DNA of 64,000 bases from contig NZ_JBDZDV010000003.1 of the NCBI RefSeq assembly GCF_040544485.1, positions 193,869 to 257,868 of the forward strand, in the 5' to 3' direction. The notes under the pieces are model-generated. The model was given only the letters and a program-made list of their open reading frames with translations, ran no database searches and was not told where the DNA came from. Source of the stretch: Lacicoccus halitifaciens. GTDB taxonomy: Bacteria; Bacillota; Bacilli; Staphylococcales; Salinicoccaceae. How positions within the stretch are numbered: the first letter of the stretch is position 1; the number at the start of each line of letters is the position of its first letter. A program made the translations under genes and the position numbers. Below are positions 8,130 to 16,105 of this stretch, piece after piece.

Positions 8130-9341
8130 ATGAGTATTGTAATGGGGATAGTCGGCCTGCTGTTTGTAATGTTACTCGCCTGGCTTGCAAGCAGCAACCG
8201 TAAGCTTGCGCTCAAGAAGTGGAAGAACATCCTGCTTCTGATTGCACTCCAGATCCTTTTCGCATTTCTTTTACTGAATACGACATGGGGTCAGACATTT
8301 ATCGGATGGCTTGCGGCAGCCTTCGACCATCTGCTCGGTTTCGCGCGTGAAGGCGGATTGTTCGTCTTCGGAGATCTGATGACGGACGAGGCGGGGGATC
8401 CGGTCAACGTCTTCCTCTTTAACGTTCTGGTTCCGATCATTTTCATATCGGCGATCATCGGCATCCTTTCCTATACAAGGATCCTGCCGCTCATCATCAA
8501 AGGTCTCGGAATCCTGCTGACGAGAATCACAGGACTCCCTTACATCGAGTCCTACAATGGTGCGGCTTCAATGATGCTTGGCCAGTCGGAGGTCTTCGTA
8601 TCACTCAAGAACCAGCTGCCGAAGATGACGACTCCGCGGCTCTATACACTCGCAGCACAGGCGATGAGTTCCATCTCGCTCTCCATCGTGGGCGCATTCT
8701 TCACGATGCTTGAGCCCCAGTTTGTATTGATTGCGATTGTACTGAACCTGTTCGGCATCTATGTCATCGTACATATCATCAACCCTTACGAAGAGGAGAT
8801 CGTCGATGACGGTGCTGAAATCTCCACCAAGCCGGAAGCGGGCAAATCGTTCTTCCAGGTGCTTGGCGACTATATCATCGATGGTGGTAAAATCGTCCTG
8901 ATCGTCGGCGCGATGCTGATCGGTTTCATCGCACTGATCAACCTGCTCAACGAGCTGTTCCTGCTCATACCGGGCTCGAACCTCACGTTCCAGGATATCC
9001 TCGGCTACATCTTCATGCCGATCGCATTCCTGATCGGGATTCCATGGGAGGACGCCCAGATTGCAGGAAGCCTGATGGCGACCAAGCTGATCACCAACGA
9101 ATTCGTTGCGATCGTGGAATTCCAGCCTATCGCTGAAGAAGTATCGAGGAAGACACAGGCGATGCTTTCAGTATTCATGATCTCATTTGCCAACTTCGGC
9201 AGCATCGGTATCATCGCTGGTTCCGTCAAAGGTCTCCACAGCGAAAGCGGGGACAAGGTGGCAAGATTCGGCCTGAAGCTCGTATACGGTGCAACACTCG
9301 TCAGCCTGCTTACAGCAGCTGTCGTCGGTTTCTTCTTTTAA
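8130..9341 (+). CDS. NupC-family (CNT) nucleoside transporter
   Basis: A 403-residue concentrative nucleoside transporter, predicted to import nucleosides with a cation. It has about nine hydrophobic segments. The first is a short N-terminal pair (MSIVMGIVGLLFVMLLAWLA and a second helix near residue 33). The CNT core includes ESYNGAASMMLGQSEVFVS and the C-terminal NFGSIGIIAGSVKGL. The frame extends upstream, but GGAGG nine bases ahead of the ATG and the conserved N-terminus fix this start. It is monocistronic, between the divergent ctsR promoter and a strong terminator. Substrate preference cannot be read from sequence. Confidence 0.9.
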   Translation: MSIVMGIVGLLFVMLLAWLASSNRKLALKKWKNILLLIALQILFAFLLLNTTWGQTFIGWLAAAFDHLLGFAREGGLFVFGDLMTDEAGDPVNVFLFNVLVPIIFISAIIGILSYTRILPLIIKGLGILLTRITGLPYIESYNGAASMMLGQSEVFVSLKNQLPKMTTPRLYTLAAQAMSSISLSIVGAFFTMLEPQFVLIAIVLNLFGIYVIVHIINPYEEEIVDDGAEISTKPEAGKSFFQVLGDYIIDGGKIVLIVGAMLIGFIALINLLNELFLLIPGSNLTFQDILGYIFMPIAFLIGIPWEDAQIAGSLMATKLITNEFVAIVEFQPIAEEVSRKTQAMLSVFMISFANFGSIGIIAGSVKGLHSESGDKVARFGLKLVYGATLVSLLTAAVVGFFF

Positions 9342-9351
9342 TCGATGAATC

Positions 9352-9387
9352 AAAAAAGAACGCTCTCGAATGAGCGTTCTTTTTTTG
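9352..9387. terminator. Bidirectional terminator after nupC
   Basis: AGAACGCTC and GAGCGTTCT form a perfect stem flanked by A6 and T7 runs, so it can end transcription from nupC and from the small gene on the other strand. Confidence 0.9.
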
Positions 9388-9406
9388 CACTGATTTAAAA
9401 ATATAT

Positions 9407-9595
9407 TTAAGACGCGATGATGGTGAATATGCCCATCATAATGATTGTGATGACAGCGAAAACGATGAAATATTTTATATACCGCTGACGGTGCTTTTTG
9501 AAGTAGCCGCCGAACTGCAGGATGGAAAGCATCCCGCTGATGAGGAAGCCGGATATTGAAATGATGAGCAGTGCATACATGATTTCCAAAAGCAT
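9407..9595 (-). CDS. Small two-helix membrane protein, unknown function
   Basis: Not recognised as a named family. The 62-residue product has two clear hydrophobic segments (about 5-27 and 41-61) joined by a basic loop (YFKKHRQRYIK), so it is very likely an integral membrane hairpin. GGGGG eight bases before the ATG supports translation, and the gene shares a terminator with nupC. No link to its neighbours is evident. It could be a true small protein or, less likely, a chance frame. Confidence 0.6.
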   Translation of the reverse strand: MLLEIMYALLIISISGFLISGMLSILQFGGYFKKHRQRYIKYFIVFAVITIIMMGIFTIIAS

Positions 9596-9726
9596 GATTG
9601 TATCCCCCAGTATGATTCATAAAATCATTGTACAGGAAATCCCCGGGGCCGGCACTGATAATCTGCGGGAAGCCCATGGTTTGAAAGAAACAATCCCGTG
9701 TGCTAACATATGATTGAATATAGCAG

Positions 9727-9820
9727 AGAGAGTTCACTAGGGTTCCGCAGCACCGCTGGCCTGGACCGAGAGTGGACCCATGGCAGAGGCCGTGACACGG
9801 AGGGATAAAAGCCTGGGAGA
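9727..9820 (+). ncRNA. Guanidine-I (ykkC class) riboswitch aptamer
   Basis: The conserved blocks of the ykkC RNA appear in order: CACTAGGGTTCCG, then GGACCGAGAG, then ACACGGAGGGATAAAAGCC and GGGAGA. The class binds guanidinium and switches on exporters and degradation enzymes. Here it precedes an SMR pair of the type it classically controls. Recognition is by motif order and context; no covariance model was run. Confidence 0.93.
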
Positions 9821-9847
9821 TTTAAATATCTCCCAGGCTTTTTTTAT
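9811..9847 (+). terminator. Riboswitch expression platform terminator
   Basis: GCCTGGGAGAT pairs with ATCTCCCAGGC around a short AT loop, then T8. Its 5' arm is the 3' conserved block of the aptamer, so ligand binding should prevent terminator formation and turn the SMR genes on. Confidence 0.9.
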
Positions 9848-9873
9848 TTTATATATCGAAAGGATTTGAAATT

Positions 9874-10209
9874 ATGAACTGGATCAAGATCATCATCGCT
9901 TCGATTTTTGAAGTCGGCTGGGTCATCGGCCTGAACCATGCCGACAACTGGTGGCAGTGGGTGCTGACCCTGATTGCGATTTATATCAGCTTCTATCTGC
10001 TGATCGTCGCTTCCATGGAGCTGCCGGTCGGCACATCTTATGCGGTGTTCGTCGGACTCGGCGCGACCGGTGTCGCAATCACCGATTTCCTGTTGTTCGG
10101 GCAGCCGTTCACAGTCTGGAACCTCGTATTCATCGCAGTGCTGCTCACAGGCGTCATCGGCCTGAAGATGGTCACATCGGAAGAACGCATTGAGGAGGCG
10201 GAAAAATAA
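9874..10209 (+). CDS. SMR-family guanidinium exporter subunit 1 (YkkC/GdnC type)
   Basis: A 111-residue small multidrug resistance protein with four transmembrane helices. The essential membrane glutamate is in IFEVGWVIGLNHA (about residue 13), followed by the Gdx-like helix with ELPVGTSYAVFVGLGATG. Proteins of this pair under the guanidine-I riboswitch export guanidinium in exchange for protons, probably as a heterodimer with the next gene. AAAGGATTTG serves as the ribosome site. The stop shares one base with the start of the partner gene (TAATG). Confidence 0.9.
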   Translation: MNWIKIIIASIFEVGWVIGLNHADNWWQWVLTLIAIYISFYLLIVASMELPVGTSYAVFVGLGATGVAITDFLLFGQPFTVWNLVFIAVLLTGVIGLKMVTSEERIEEAEK

Positions 10210-10523
10210 TGGCCTGGATACTTTTGATACTGGCGGGCATCTTCGAGATGCTCGGCGTCAACGCAATAAACGTCTATACGCATAAAAGGACGAGACTCTC
10301 GCTTTTCGGCATATTATTCTTCTTTGGCATCAGTTTCATCTCCCTGTCGCTTGCGATGAATGAGATCGCCATGAGCACCGCCTATGCCGTCTGGACGGGA
10401 ATCGGCGCAGCAGGCGGCGCGATACTCGGCATGCTGTTTTATAATGAACCGAAAAACTTCCCGAGGATCTTCTTCATCGCCCTCATCATCGGCAGTGCCG
10501 TCGGGCTGAAGGCGATCAGCTGA
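10209..10523 (+). CDS. SMR-family guanidinium exporter subunit 2 (YkkD/GdnD type)
   Basis: A 104-residue SMR protein with four helices and the conserved glutamate in IFEMLGVNAIN. NEIAMSTAYAVWTGIGAAGG is the typical third helix. Its start overlaps the first subunit, which predicts balanced synthesis and a heteromeric transporter. With the upstream riboswitch the pair forms a guanidine detoxification unit. Substrate is inferred from the riboswitch and from family precedent. Confidence 0.9.
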   Translation: MAWILLILAGIFEMLGVNAINVYTHKRTRLSLFGILFFFGISFISLSLAMNEIAMSTAYAVWTGIGAAGGAILGMLFYNEPKNFPRIFFIALIIGSAVGLKAIS

Positions 10524-10529
10524 TATGTA

Positions 10530-10556
10530 GCCGCACAACAGTGCGGGTTTTTATTT
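10530..10556 (+). terminator. Terminator of the SMR operon
   Basis: CCGCAC and GTGCGG with an AACA loop, followed by GTTTTTATTTT on the plus strand. Confidence 0.85.
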
Positions 10557-10558
10557 TG

Positions 10559-11035
10559 TCAGCGCCCCAGCTTCTCCCTCACCTTTTTCTCCAAAGTCTG
10601 GAAGGCGTCATCGTCCATTTCCTTCAGTTCCCCGGTTTCGGCGATATGTTTTAAATTTTCGATCTGGAAATACCAGCCGGTGAAATCTTTGACGATGCCT
10701 TTGAATGCGAGCGGCATCCTTTCCTCGAATGTCACCCTGACGGTATCTTCGTCGATGTCATGCACTTCAAGGCTGATGTCCCCAGGGTCCCATGTGAACA
10801 TCAGCCTTCTCGGCTCCGCATAATCCAGTATATATAAGTGGTCATGCGTCCCGTCACCCTTTTCAAAGAATAACTTCTCAGGTCTCGGCTCGTCTTCGAA
10901 AGTCAATTCGGGAAACCATTTTTTACTGCCTTCCGAGGTTCCGAAAAAGTAGAATACGTCCTCGGTCGTCGCGTTGATGTCGATTTCAAGTTTCTGATAC
11001 GCATTGTATTCGTTGGTGCTGTACTCGGTGTTCAT
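10559..11035 (-). CDS. SRPBCC / AHSA1-like domain protein
   Basis: A 158-residue START-like protein of the AHSA1 group. Typical features are an N-terminal ATTEDVFYFFGTSEGSKKWFP segment, the middle LMFTWDPGDISLEV strand and a long C-terminal helix region. The fold makes a hydrophobic ligand cavity; the ligand here is unknown. Of two in-frame ATGs the second is favoured, because GGGGG touches the first one directly and is nine bases from the second. A TATAAT about 25 bases upstream may be its promoter. Not obviously linked to its neighbours. Confidence 0.75.
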   Translation of the reverse strand: MNTEYSTNEYNAYQKLEIDINATTEDVFYFFGTSEGSKKWFPELTFEDEPRPEKLFFEKGDGTHDHLYILDYAEPRRLMFTWDPGDISLEVHDIDEDTVRVTFEERMPLAFKGIVKDFTGWYFQIENLKHIAETGELKEMDDDAFQTLEKKVREKLGR

Positions 11036-11102
11036 TGTGTTCATCCCCCTTGTATTTAATTATATCAGGCATATTTCCAGTATACCAAACTTCCCGAAAA
11101 TT

Positions 11103-11130
11103 AAAAAAGCACAGGGGTGTATTCCTGTGC
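11103..11130 (-). terminator. Terminator of the LLM oxidoreductase gene
   Basis: On the minus strand GCACAGG and CCTGTGC enclose an 8-nt loop and are followed by six Ts. Confidence 0.85.
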
Positions 11131-11148
11131 GTGCAGTGGTTTATTCTG

Positions 11149-12141
11149 TTACAAAAGCTCTTTTGCGAGCAGCCTGTATACATCCAGCCGCTTCTCCTGA
11201 GAATGCGGGATGCTGCATATCATCGCCTCTTCGAAGCCATACATCTCCTGCTCTTCCTTCAGCTGTTCCGCGACTTCTTTGGCGGAGCCGACAAGATGCA
11301 GTTTACGTCCCTCGCGTATGGACATCTTATCCATTTCGCTGAGCGGATAGTTCTGTGCCTCTTCTGGGGTCATCGTCTGGGTGATGCGGCCCTGCTGCAG
11401 CATGAGCCTTGAAATGTCATACGGCAGCGCCTCATATTCCGCTTCCTCGCGTGTCTCGGCCACTGTCGCCATATATGATACGTTGATCGCCGGCTTTTCC
11501 ATCAGCGGCGACGGTTTGAACCGGTCTCTGTAGAGGTCGAGTATTTCTTTCGAAAGTTCCCCGTTGAAGAACTGTGCGAATGAATAGCCCGCCCCCATCT
11601 CGGCAGTTGCAATCGCACTGTTGCCGGTCGATCCGAGCATCCAAGCCTCAGGCCGTACGACATCTTCCGGGTATGCCGGCACTGAGCCGTACAGGCGGCC
11701 TTCCGGCACTTCATCATTCAGCAGCTGCATCGTGATCCGGAATTTTTCATATAAATCATCCACTTTCGGCTGCCCGCCCTGTGCGAGTGCGTACATTGCG
11801 AAGTGGTCGCCGCCCGGCGCGCGCCCTGCACCGAAATCGATCCGTCCGGGTGAAAACGCACTGAGCGTCTTGAACACCTCGGCAAGCTTAAGCGGCGAGT
11901 AGTGCATCACCATTACACCGCCCGTGCCGATCCGGATATTTTCAGTTTTCGCAGCAAGCCGTGCCGCCGTGATTTCCGGTGCCGAGCTTACATGCGATTT
12001 GGTGCCGTGGTGTTCAGCCATCCACATGCGGTGGTACCCGAGTTCATCTGCAAGCACCGCGAGTTCCTCGGCTTTTATGAGTGCATCCGCCGACTTGTTT
12101 CCCGTCGTGACCGGCGCCTGATCCAATACGCTTAATTTCAT
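11149..12141 (-). CDS. LLM-class flavin-dependent oxidoreductase
   Basis: A 330-residue luciferase-like monooxygenase fold (TIM barrel binding reduced flavin). Recognisable parts are YHRMWMAEHHG near residue 42, SSAPEITAARLAAKTENIRIGTG, and the C-terminal LVGSAKEVAEQL. It belongs to the large group annotated MsnO8-like; the substrate is unknown. Start MKLSVLDQAP is chosen because AAAGGATGG precedes it, although the frame is open six codons further. It is monocistronic with its own promoter and terminator. Confidence 0.85.
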   Translation of the reverse strand: MKLSVLDQAPVTTGNKSADALIKAEELAVLADELGYHRMWMAEHHGTKSHVSSAPEITAARLAAKTENIRIGTGGVMVMHYSPLKLAEVFKTLSAFSPGRIDFGAGRAPGGDHFAMYALAQGGQPKVDDLYEKFRITMQLLNDEVPEGRLYGSVPAYPEDVVRPEAWMLGSTGNSAIATAEMGAGYSFAQFFNGELSKEILDLYRDRFKPSPLMEKPAINVSYMATVAETREEAEYEALPYDISRLMLQQGRITQTMTPEEAQNYPLSEMDKMSIREGRKLHLVGSAKEVAEQLKEEQEMYGFEEAMICSIPHSQEKRLDVYRLLAKELL

Positions 12142-12191
12142 TTGAAGCCATCCTTTCAAATTTCCAGCAGTTATTTTCCAAATTAGAAATA

Positions 12192-12220
12192 ATACTATCA
12201 GCTGCCTGTTTCCCGTTCAA
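12192..12220 (-). promoter_or_regulatory. Promoter of the LLM oxidoreductase gene
   Basis: TTGAAC and TAGTAT are 17 nt apart on the minus strand, ending about 50 bases before the start codon. Confidence 0.6.
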
Positions 12221-12292
12221 TTTTACTGCCTGAAATGAAGCCTTGCCCTGCCCTCCGTAACATGGGAATATAAAGGGATGGACCAAATTATA

Positions 12293-12321
12293 TTGACTTA
12301 CTAGGATATTATGGTTATTAT
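12293..12321 (+). promoter_or_regulatory. Promoter of the ABC importer operon
   Basis: TTGACT and TATTAT with a 17-nt spacer. The imperfect inverted repeat TAGGA / TCCTA spans the -10 box and may be an operator. Its regulator is unknown. Confidence 0.75.
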
Positions 12322-12362
12322 TCCTATTGTATTCGTATGATTTTTTAGTGAGGTGAACGGAC

Positions 12363-13205
12363 TTGAAAGTGGAATTGAAAGATGTACATAAAGAATTTAA
12401 AAAAGGTGACGGTCAGAAACTCCATGTGCTGGACGACATCAACTTCAATATTGAAGAAGGAGAGTTCGTCTCCCTCCTCGGACCTTCCGGCTGCGGGAAG
12501 TCGACAATCTTAAAATTGATTGCAGGGCTGGACAAAGCGACATCCGGAGACGTCCGTGTCAATGGTGAGCAGGTGACGAAGCCCGGCACGGACCGGATCG
12601 TCGTATTCCAGGAAGGCGGGTTGTTCCCCTGGATGACCGTGAAGCAGAATGTCACTTACGGACTGAACCTGAAGAAGATGTCCAAGGCCGAAGTGGAAGA
12701 AAAAGCGGTCGAGGGTCTGCAGATGGTGCACCTCGGCAATTTTGCCGATGCCTATCCGCATGAATTATCCGGAGGCATGAAACAGCGGGTGGCCATTGCG
12801 CGCGCCCTTGTGATGGATCCGGAAGTCCTGCTGATGGATGAGCCGTTTGCGGCCCTCGATGAACAGACAAGGCTCGTACTGCATAAGGAACTTCAGAATA
12901 TATGGAGGAAGACCGGCAACACGATTTTATTCATCACCCACAACATCCGTGAGGCGCTGACTTTATCGGACCGCGTACTTTTGATGAGCACGCGTCCCGG
13001 AAAGATAAAGGAATCCTTCACCGTCCGCGCTGCACGCCCGAGAGATCCGGCCGACAGTGTCATCGTCGATCTTGAAAAACGTGTGATGACAGAGCTTGAA
13101 ATTGAAATGGAAAAAGTGTTGAAGGAGGAGTTTGGTGATGACTACAGCCTTAAGACGGATCATCTTCGTAGCGGTGATCATCGGGATATGGGAAGTAATA
13201 TCTAA
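12363..13205 (+). CDS. ABC importer ATPase, nitrate/sulfonate/taurine family
   Basis: A 280-residue ATPase of the SsuB/TauB/NrtD type. Walker A GPSGCGKST at about 40-48, signature LSGGMKQR at 135-142, Walker B LLMDEP at 156-161 and the switch His in FITHNIREAL are intact. The start is TTG behind AGGTGA; a GTG two codons later is the alternative. The 3' end overlaps the permease gene by 68 nt, so the two are tightly coupled. It powers uptake with the permease and lipoprotein that follow. Confidence 0.93.
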   Translation: MKVELKDVHKEFKKGDGQKLHVLDDINFNIEEGEFVSLLGPSGCGKSTILKLIAGLDKATSGDVRVNGEQVTKPGTDRIVVFQEGGLFPWMTVKQNVTYGLNLKKMSKAEVEEKAVEGLQMVHLGNFADAYPHELSGGMKQRVAIARALVMDPEVLLMDEPFAALDEQTRLVLHKELQNIWRKTGNTILFITHNIREALTLSDRVLLMSTRPGKIKESFTVRAARPRDPADSVIVDLEKRVMTELEIEMEKVLKEEFGDDYSLKTDHLRSGDHRDMGSNI

Positions 13206-13917
13206 GCTCGGCTTCTTCCCGACATTCATGTTCCCGCCCCTCATCATCCCGAATGAACCGGGCGGTGTCACGGTGATCGGCACACTGATCAGCAGCATCA
13301 TTTCCGGCCAGATCGTCACCGCGACGGCCACGACGCTCACAAGACTGCTCGTGGGCTTCTCGATTGCCATCGTCCTCGGCCTGACCTTCGGGTTCCTGAT
13401 CGCACGTTATAAGTGGGTCGACGACACCCTCGGCTTCTTTGTGACTGCACTGCAGTCCATACCGAGCATCGTATGGTTCCCTCTTGCGATCGTATGGTTC
13501 GGCCTCGGCAACACCGCAATATTATTCATCGTCGCCATCGGGGCGACATGGACGATGACAGTGAACTCGAGTGCAGGATTCAAGAATGTGCCATCCCTTT
13601 ATTTGAACGCAGCAAAAACACTCGGCTCCTCAGGTGCACACCTCGTCAGGACGGTGGTCATCCCCGCCTCCATCCCGCACATCATCTCCGGCCTCCGGGT
13701 CGCATGGGCCTTTGCATGGCGGGCGATCATGGCGGGTGAACTGCTCGGTTCGACCGGGGGTCTCGGCTACCTGCTCGACCTTGGCCGTTCAATCCAGGCG
13801 ATGGACCTTGTACTGTCCATCATGATCGTCATCGGCATCATCGGAACGATCATAGACAATCAGGTCTTCCTGCGCATGGAACGTGCAGTAGCACGCCGTT
13901 ACGGCCAGACAGTTTAA
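13138..13917 (+). CDS. ABC importer permease, nitrate/sulfonate/taurine family
   Basis: A 259-residue BPD_transp_1 permease with about six membrane segments. The EAA loop that contacts the ATPase is around NAAKTLGSSGAHLVRTVVIPASIPHIISG. The start ATG has GGAGG nine bases upstream, inside the ATPase gene; TTG and GTG codons just before it are less suitable. It works with the preceding ATPase and following binding lipoprotein. Confidence 0.92.
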   Translation: MTTALRRIIFVAVIIGIWEVISKLGFFPTFMFPPLIIPNEPGGVTVIGTLISSIISGQIVTATATTLTRLLVGFSIAIVLGLTFGFLIARYKWVDDTLGFFVTALQSIPSIVWFPLAIVWFGLGNTAILFIVAIGATWTMTVNSSAGFKNVPSLYLNAAKTLGSSGAHLVRTVVIPASIPHIISGLRVAWAFAWRAIMAGELLGSTGGLGYLLDLGRSIQAMDLVLSIMIVIGIIGTIIDNQVFLRMERAVARRYGQTV

Positions 13918-13940
13918 ATAAAAAATCAGGAGGATATAAA

Positions 13941-14933
13941 ATGAAAAAATTCATACTGGGCATCATCGCATTATCTTTGGCAGTCGTTGCAGGCTGCGGC
14001 GGCGCGGAAGAACCCGCCGAAGAAGTGAGGATCGGCTATTTCCCGAACCTGACACACATCTCGACGGTGATTGCACTTCAGAACGGTTACTTTGAAGAAG
14101 AACTCGGTGAGGACATTGCAATTGAAACCATGACCTTCCCGGACGGCAGTGCTTTCATGGAAGCCATGTCCACCGATGAATTCGACATCGGCACGGTCGG
14201 CCCTACGCCTGCCACGACGACTTACATGAGGAACCCGGCACACTCCATCATTGCCGGTGCGGTCAACGGCGGTGCAGTCCTTGCCACGGCTGAAGGTTCC
14301 GGCATCGATTCCGTGGAGGATCTGGACGGCAAAAACGTTGCGGTTCCGACCATCGGTTCCACACAGGACATCATGTTGAGGAAAGCCCTGCATGAAGTCG
14401 GGCTCGACATCGATGATTCCGGCGGGACAGTGAGCCTGAACCCTCAGGCGCCTGCAGATACTTCAACGTTGTTCCTGCAGGGTGATGTGGACGCGGCGGC
14501 AACCCAGGAACCTTGGGGCGTTTTCCTGGAAAACCAGGCGAATGCAGACATCCTTCTGGATGAGGATGAATTCGGTTGGGGAGAAGATTCGACGATGACC
14601 GTGGTGACAGCGAGAGATGCATTCACCGAAACGAACCCCGAGCTCACTGAAGCCTATTTGAGAGCGCACGTCCGGGCAATCGACTTCATAAACGAGAACA
14701 CCGAAGAAGCAGTCGGCATCTTTGTAGATCACATCAGGGATGTCACAGGCAGTGAACTGAGTGAGGAAGAGACGCTTGAAGCAAGCGACAGATTGTATCC
14801 AACTCACGAAATAAACGAACAGGTCCTCCAGGAGATGGCAACTATCAGCTTTGAAGCGGACTACATTTCAAGCGATGACATCGAGGGTCTGATCAACACA
14901 GAGTTCATCGATAACGTGACTTCAGAGGAATAA
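13941..14933 (+). CDS. ABC importer substrate-binding lipoprotein, SsuA/NrtA/TauA family
   Basis: A 330-residue periplasmic-binding-fold lipoprotein. The signal peptide ends in the lipobox VVAGC with Cys19 as lipid anchor. EVRIGYFPNLTHISTVIALQ and FDIGTVGPTPATTTYM are typical of the NMT1/SsuA group, which binds sulfonates, nitrate, thiamine precursors and related small anions. The ligand cannot be fixed from sequence. GGAGG precedes the ATG. The protein is notably acidic, as in salt-tolerant species. A strong terminator closes the operon. Confidence 0.88.
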   Translation: MKKFILGIIALSLAVVAGCGGAEEPAEEVRIGYFPNLTHISTVIALQNGYFEEELGEDIAIETMTFPDGSAFMEAMSTDEFDIGTVGPTPATTTYMRNPAHSIIAGAVNGGAVLATAEGSGIDSVEDLDGKNVAVPTIGSTQDIMLRKALHEVGLDIDDSGGTVSLNPQAPADTSTLFLQGDVDAAATQEPWGVFLENQANADILLDEDEFGWGEDSTMTVVTARDAFTETNPELTEAYLRAHVRAIDFINENTEEAVGIFVDHIRDVTGSELSEEETLEASDRLYPTHEINEQVLQEMATISFEADYISSDDIEGLINTEFIDNVTSEE

Positions 14934-14946
14934 AGCGAAACAGAGT

Positions 14947-14977
14947 AAAAAGGCCGGGACATCGTCCCGGCCTTTTT
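14947..14977 (+). terminator. Terminator of the ABC importer operon
   Basis: AAAAAGGCCGGGAC pairs with GTCCCGGCCTTTTT around ATC; a perfect stem with a T5 tail. Confidence 0.92.
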
Positions 14978-15016
14978 GTTGTTCGCTGCCGTTTGTGCAT
15001 CTTGAGGGCATTGTGA

Positions 15017-15106
15017 CTGCTCACTCGTCCTCTTAAAACATCCTGAGTGAGCAGAAAAGCATCGGGATTGCTCATTCACGCCTTAAAATTCCTCCTGAAT
15101 GAGCGG
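15017..15106. repeat. Tandem pair of stem-loop units, locus 1
   Basis: Two units of 38-39 nt lie 13 nt apart. Unit one has arms CTGCTCACTC and GAGTGAGCAG; unit two has TTGCTCATTC and GAATGAGCGG. The C-G to T-A change is made in both arms, so pairing is kept. The loops (18-19 nt) share CTTAAAA and TCCT. The pair lies between two convergent terminators. Function unknown. Confidence 0.75.
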
Positions 15107-15144
15107 CAAGGTCCCAGCACGCTTCTCCTATCCACCTGCATTAC

Positions 15145-15187
15145 AATAAAATGAGACCGAAACTTGATGTCCCGGTCTCATTTTATT
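15145..15187. terminator. Terminator of pdxS, possibly bidirectional
   Basis: AATAAAATGAGACCG pairs with CGGTCTCATTTTATT. It starts four bases past the pdxS stop, so no second gene can follow pdxS in this transcript. Confidence 0.88.
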
Positions 15188-15191
15188 CGTA

Positions 15192-16052
15192 TCACCAGCC
15201 GCGGTCCTGCATCCTGTCGGCTTCGGCGAGTGTACGCACATCGATGCCGGACATCGGACTGCCCAGTTCTTTTGCCAGCTCACCGATCAGCTTATAATCC
15301 TGATAGTTCTCGGTCGCCTGTACGATCGCCCTTGCGAACTTTTCAGGCTGTTCGGATTTGAATATGCCGGATCCGACAAATACGCCGTCAGCGCCGAGTT
15401 CCATCATCAACGCCGCATCCTGGGGTGTTGCGACGCCGCCTGCTGCATAGTTGACTACAGGCAGTTCGCCCTCTTCCCTGATCTGTTTGAGCACGTCATA
15501 CGGTGCACCCAGGTCTTTTGCGAATGTCATCAGCTCGTCATCATTTAAAACAGTGATCATTTTAACCTGCTGGTTCACCTTCCTGATATGACGCACCGCT
15601 TCAACGATGTTGCCCGTTCCCGGCTCACCTTTCGTGCGCAGCATTTCAGCGCCTTCACCGATACGGCGGGCCGCTTCACCGAGATCCCGGCAACCGCAGA
15701 CGAACGGCACTTTATAATCGGATTTCAACAGGTGGTATTCTTCATCCGCAGGGGTCAGCACTTCTGATTCATCGATGTAATCGACGCCCATCGCTTCCAG
15801 TACGCGTGCTTCGGAAATGTGGCCGATGCGGCACTTCGCCATCACCGGAATCGATACGGCGTTCACCACTTCTTCTATGATGCGCGGATCTGCAGCACGC
15901 GCGACGCCGCCTGCAGCGCGTATATCAGACGGCACACGCTCCAGTGCCATTACAGCCACCGCACCTGCAGCCTCTGCGATTTTTGCCTGTTCAGCATTCA
16001 CTACATCCATGATGACACCTTTATACGGCATCGTCAGCTTATCTTGAGTCAT
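15192..16052 (-). CDS. pdxS: Pyridoxal 5'-phosphate synthase, synthase subunit PdxS
   Basis: PdxS builds PLP from ribose 5-phosphate, glyceraldehyde 3-phosphate and ammonia. The 286-residue barrel has the family's strongest motifs: MALERVPSDIRAAGGVARA, AKCRIGH with the active-site Lys, TKGEPGTGNIVEAVRH with the second Lys, and the C-terminal GVFVGSGIFKSEQPEKFA. It is divergent from pdxR, its usual regulator. The glutaminase gene pdxT, which normally follows, is missing and a terminator comes at once. Confidence 0.96.
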   Translation of the reverse strand: MTQDKLTMPYKGVIMDVVNAEQAKIAEAAGAVAVMALERVPSDIRAAGGVARAADPRIIEEVVNAVSIPVMAKCRIGHISEARVLEAMGVDYIDESEVLTPADEEYHLLKSDYKVPFVCGCRDLGEAARRIGEGAEMLRTKGEPGTGNIVEAVRHIRKVNQQVKMITVLNDDELMTFAKDLGAPYDVLKQIREEGELPVVNYAAGGVATPQDAALMMELGADGVFVGSGIFKSEQPEKFARAIVQATENYQDYKLIGELAKELGSPMSGIDVRTLAEADRMQDRGW

Positions 16053-16105
16053 TGTTCATCCCACTTCCTTATATTTTGTTCTTATGATATATTCTAGTGT
16101 ATTAA

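Noticed and set aside
9183..9737. A 184-residue minus-strand frame opposite the nupC end and the spacer
   Set aside because: It crosses the bidirectional terminator and overlaps the better-supported 62-residue gene in another frame.
15017..15106. Possible mini-CRISPR from the two repeated units
   Set aside because: Only two units, each an internal hairpin with similar loops instead of unique spacers, and no cas genes.
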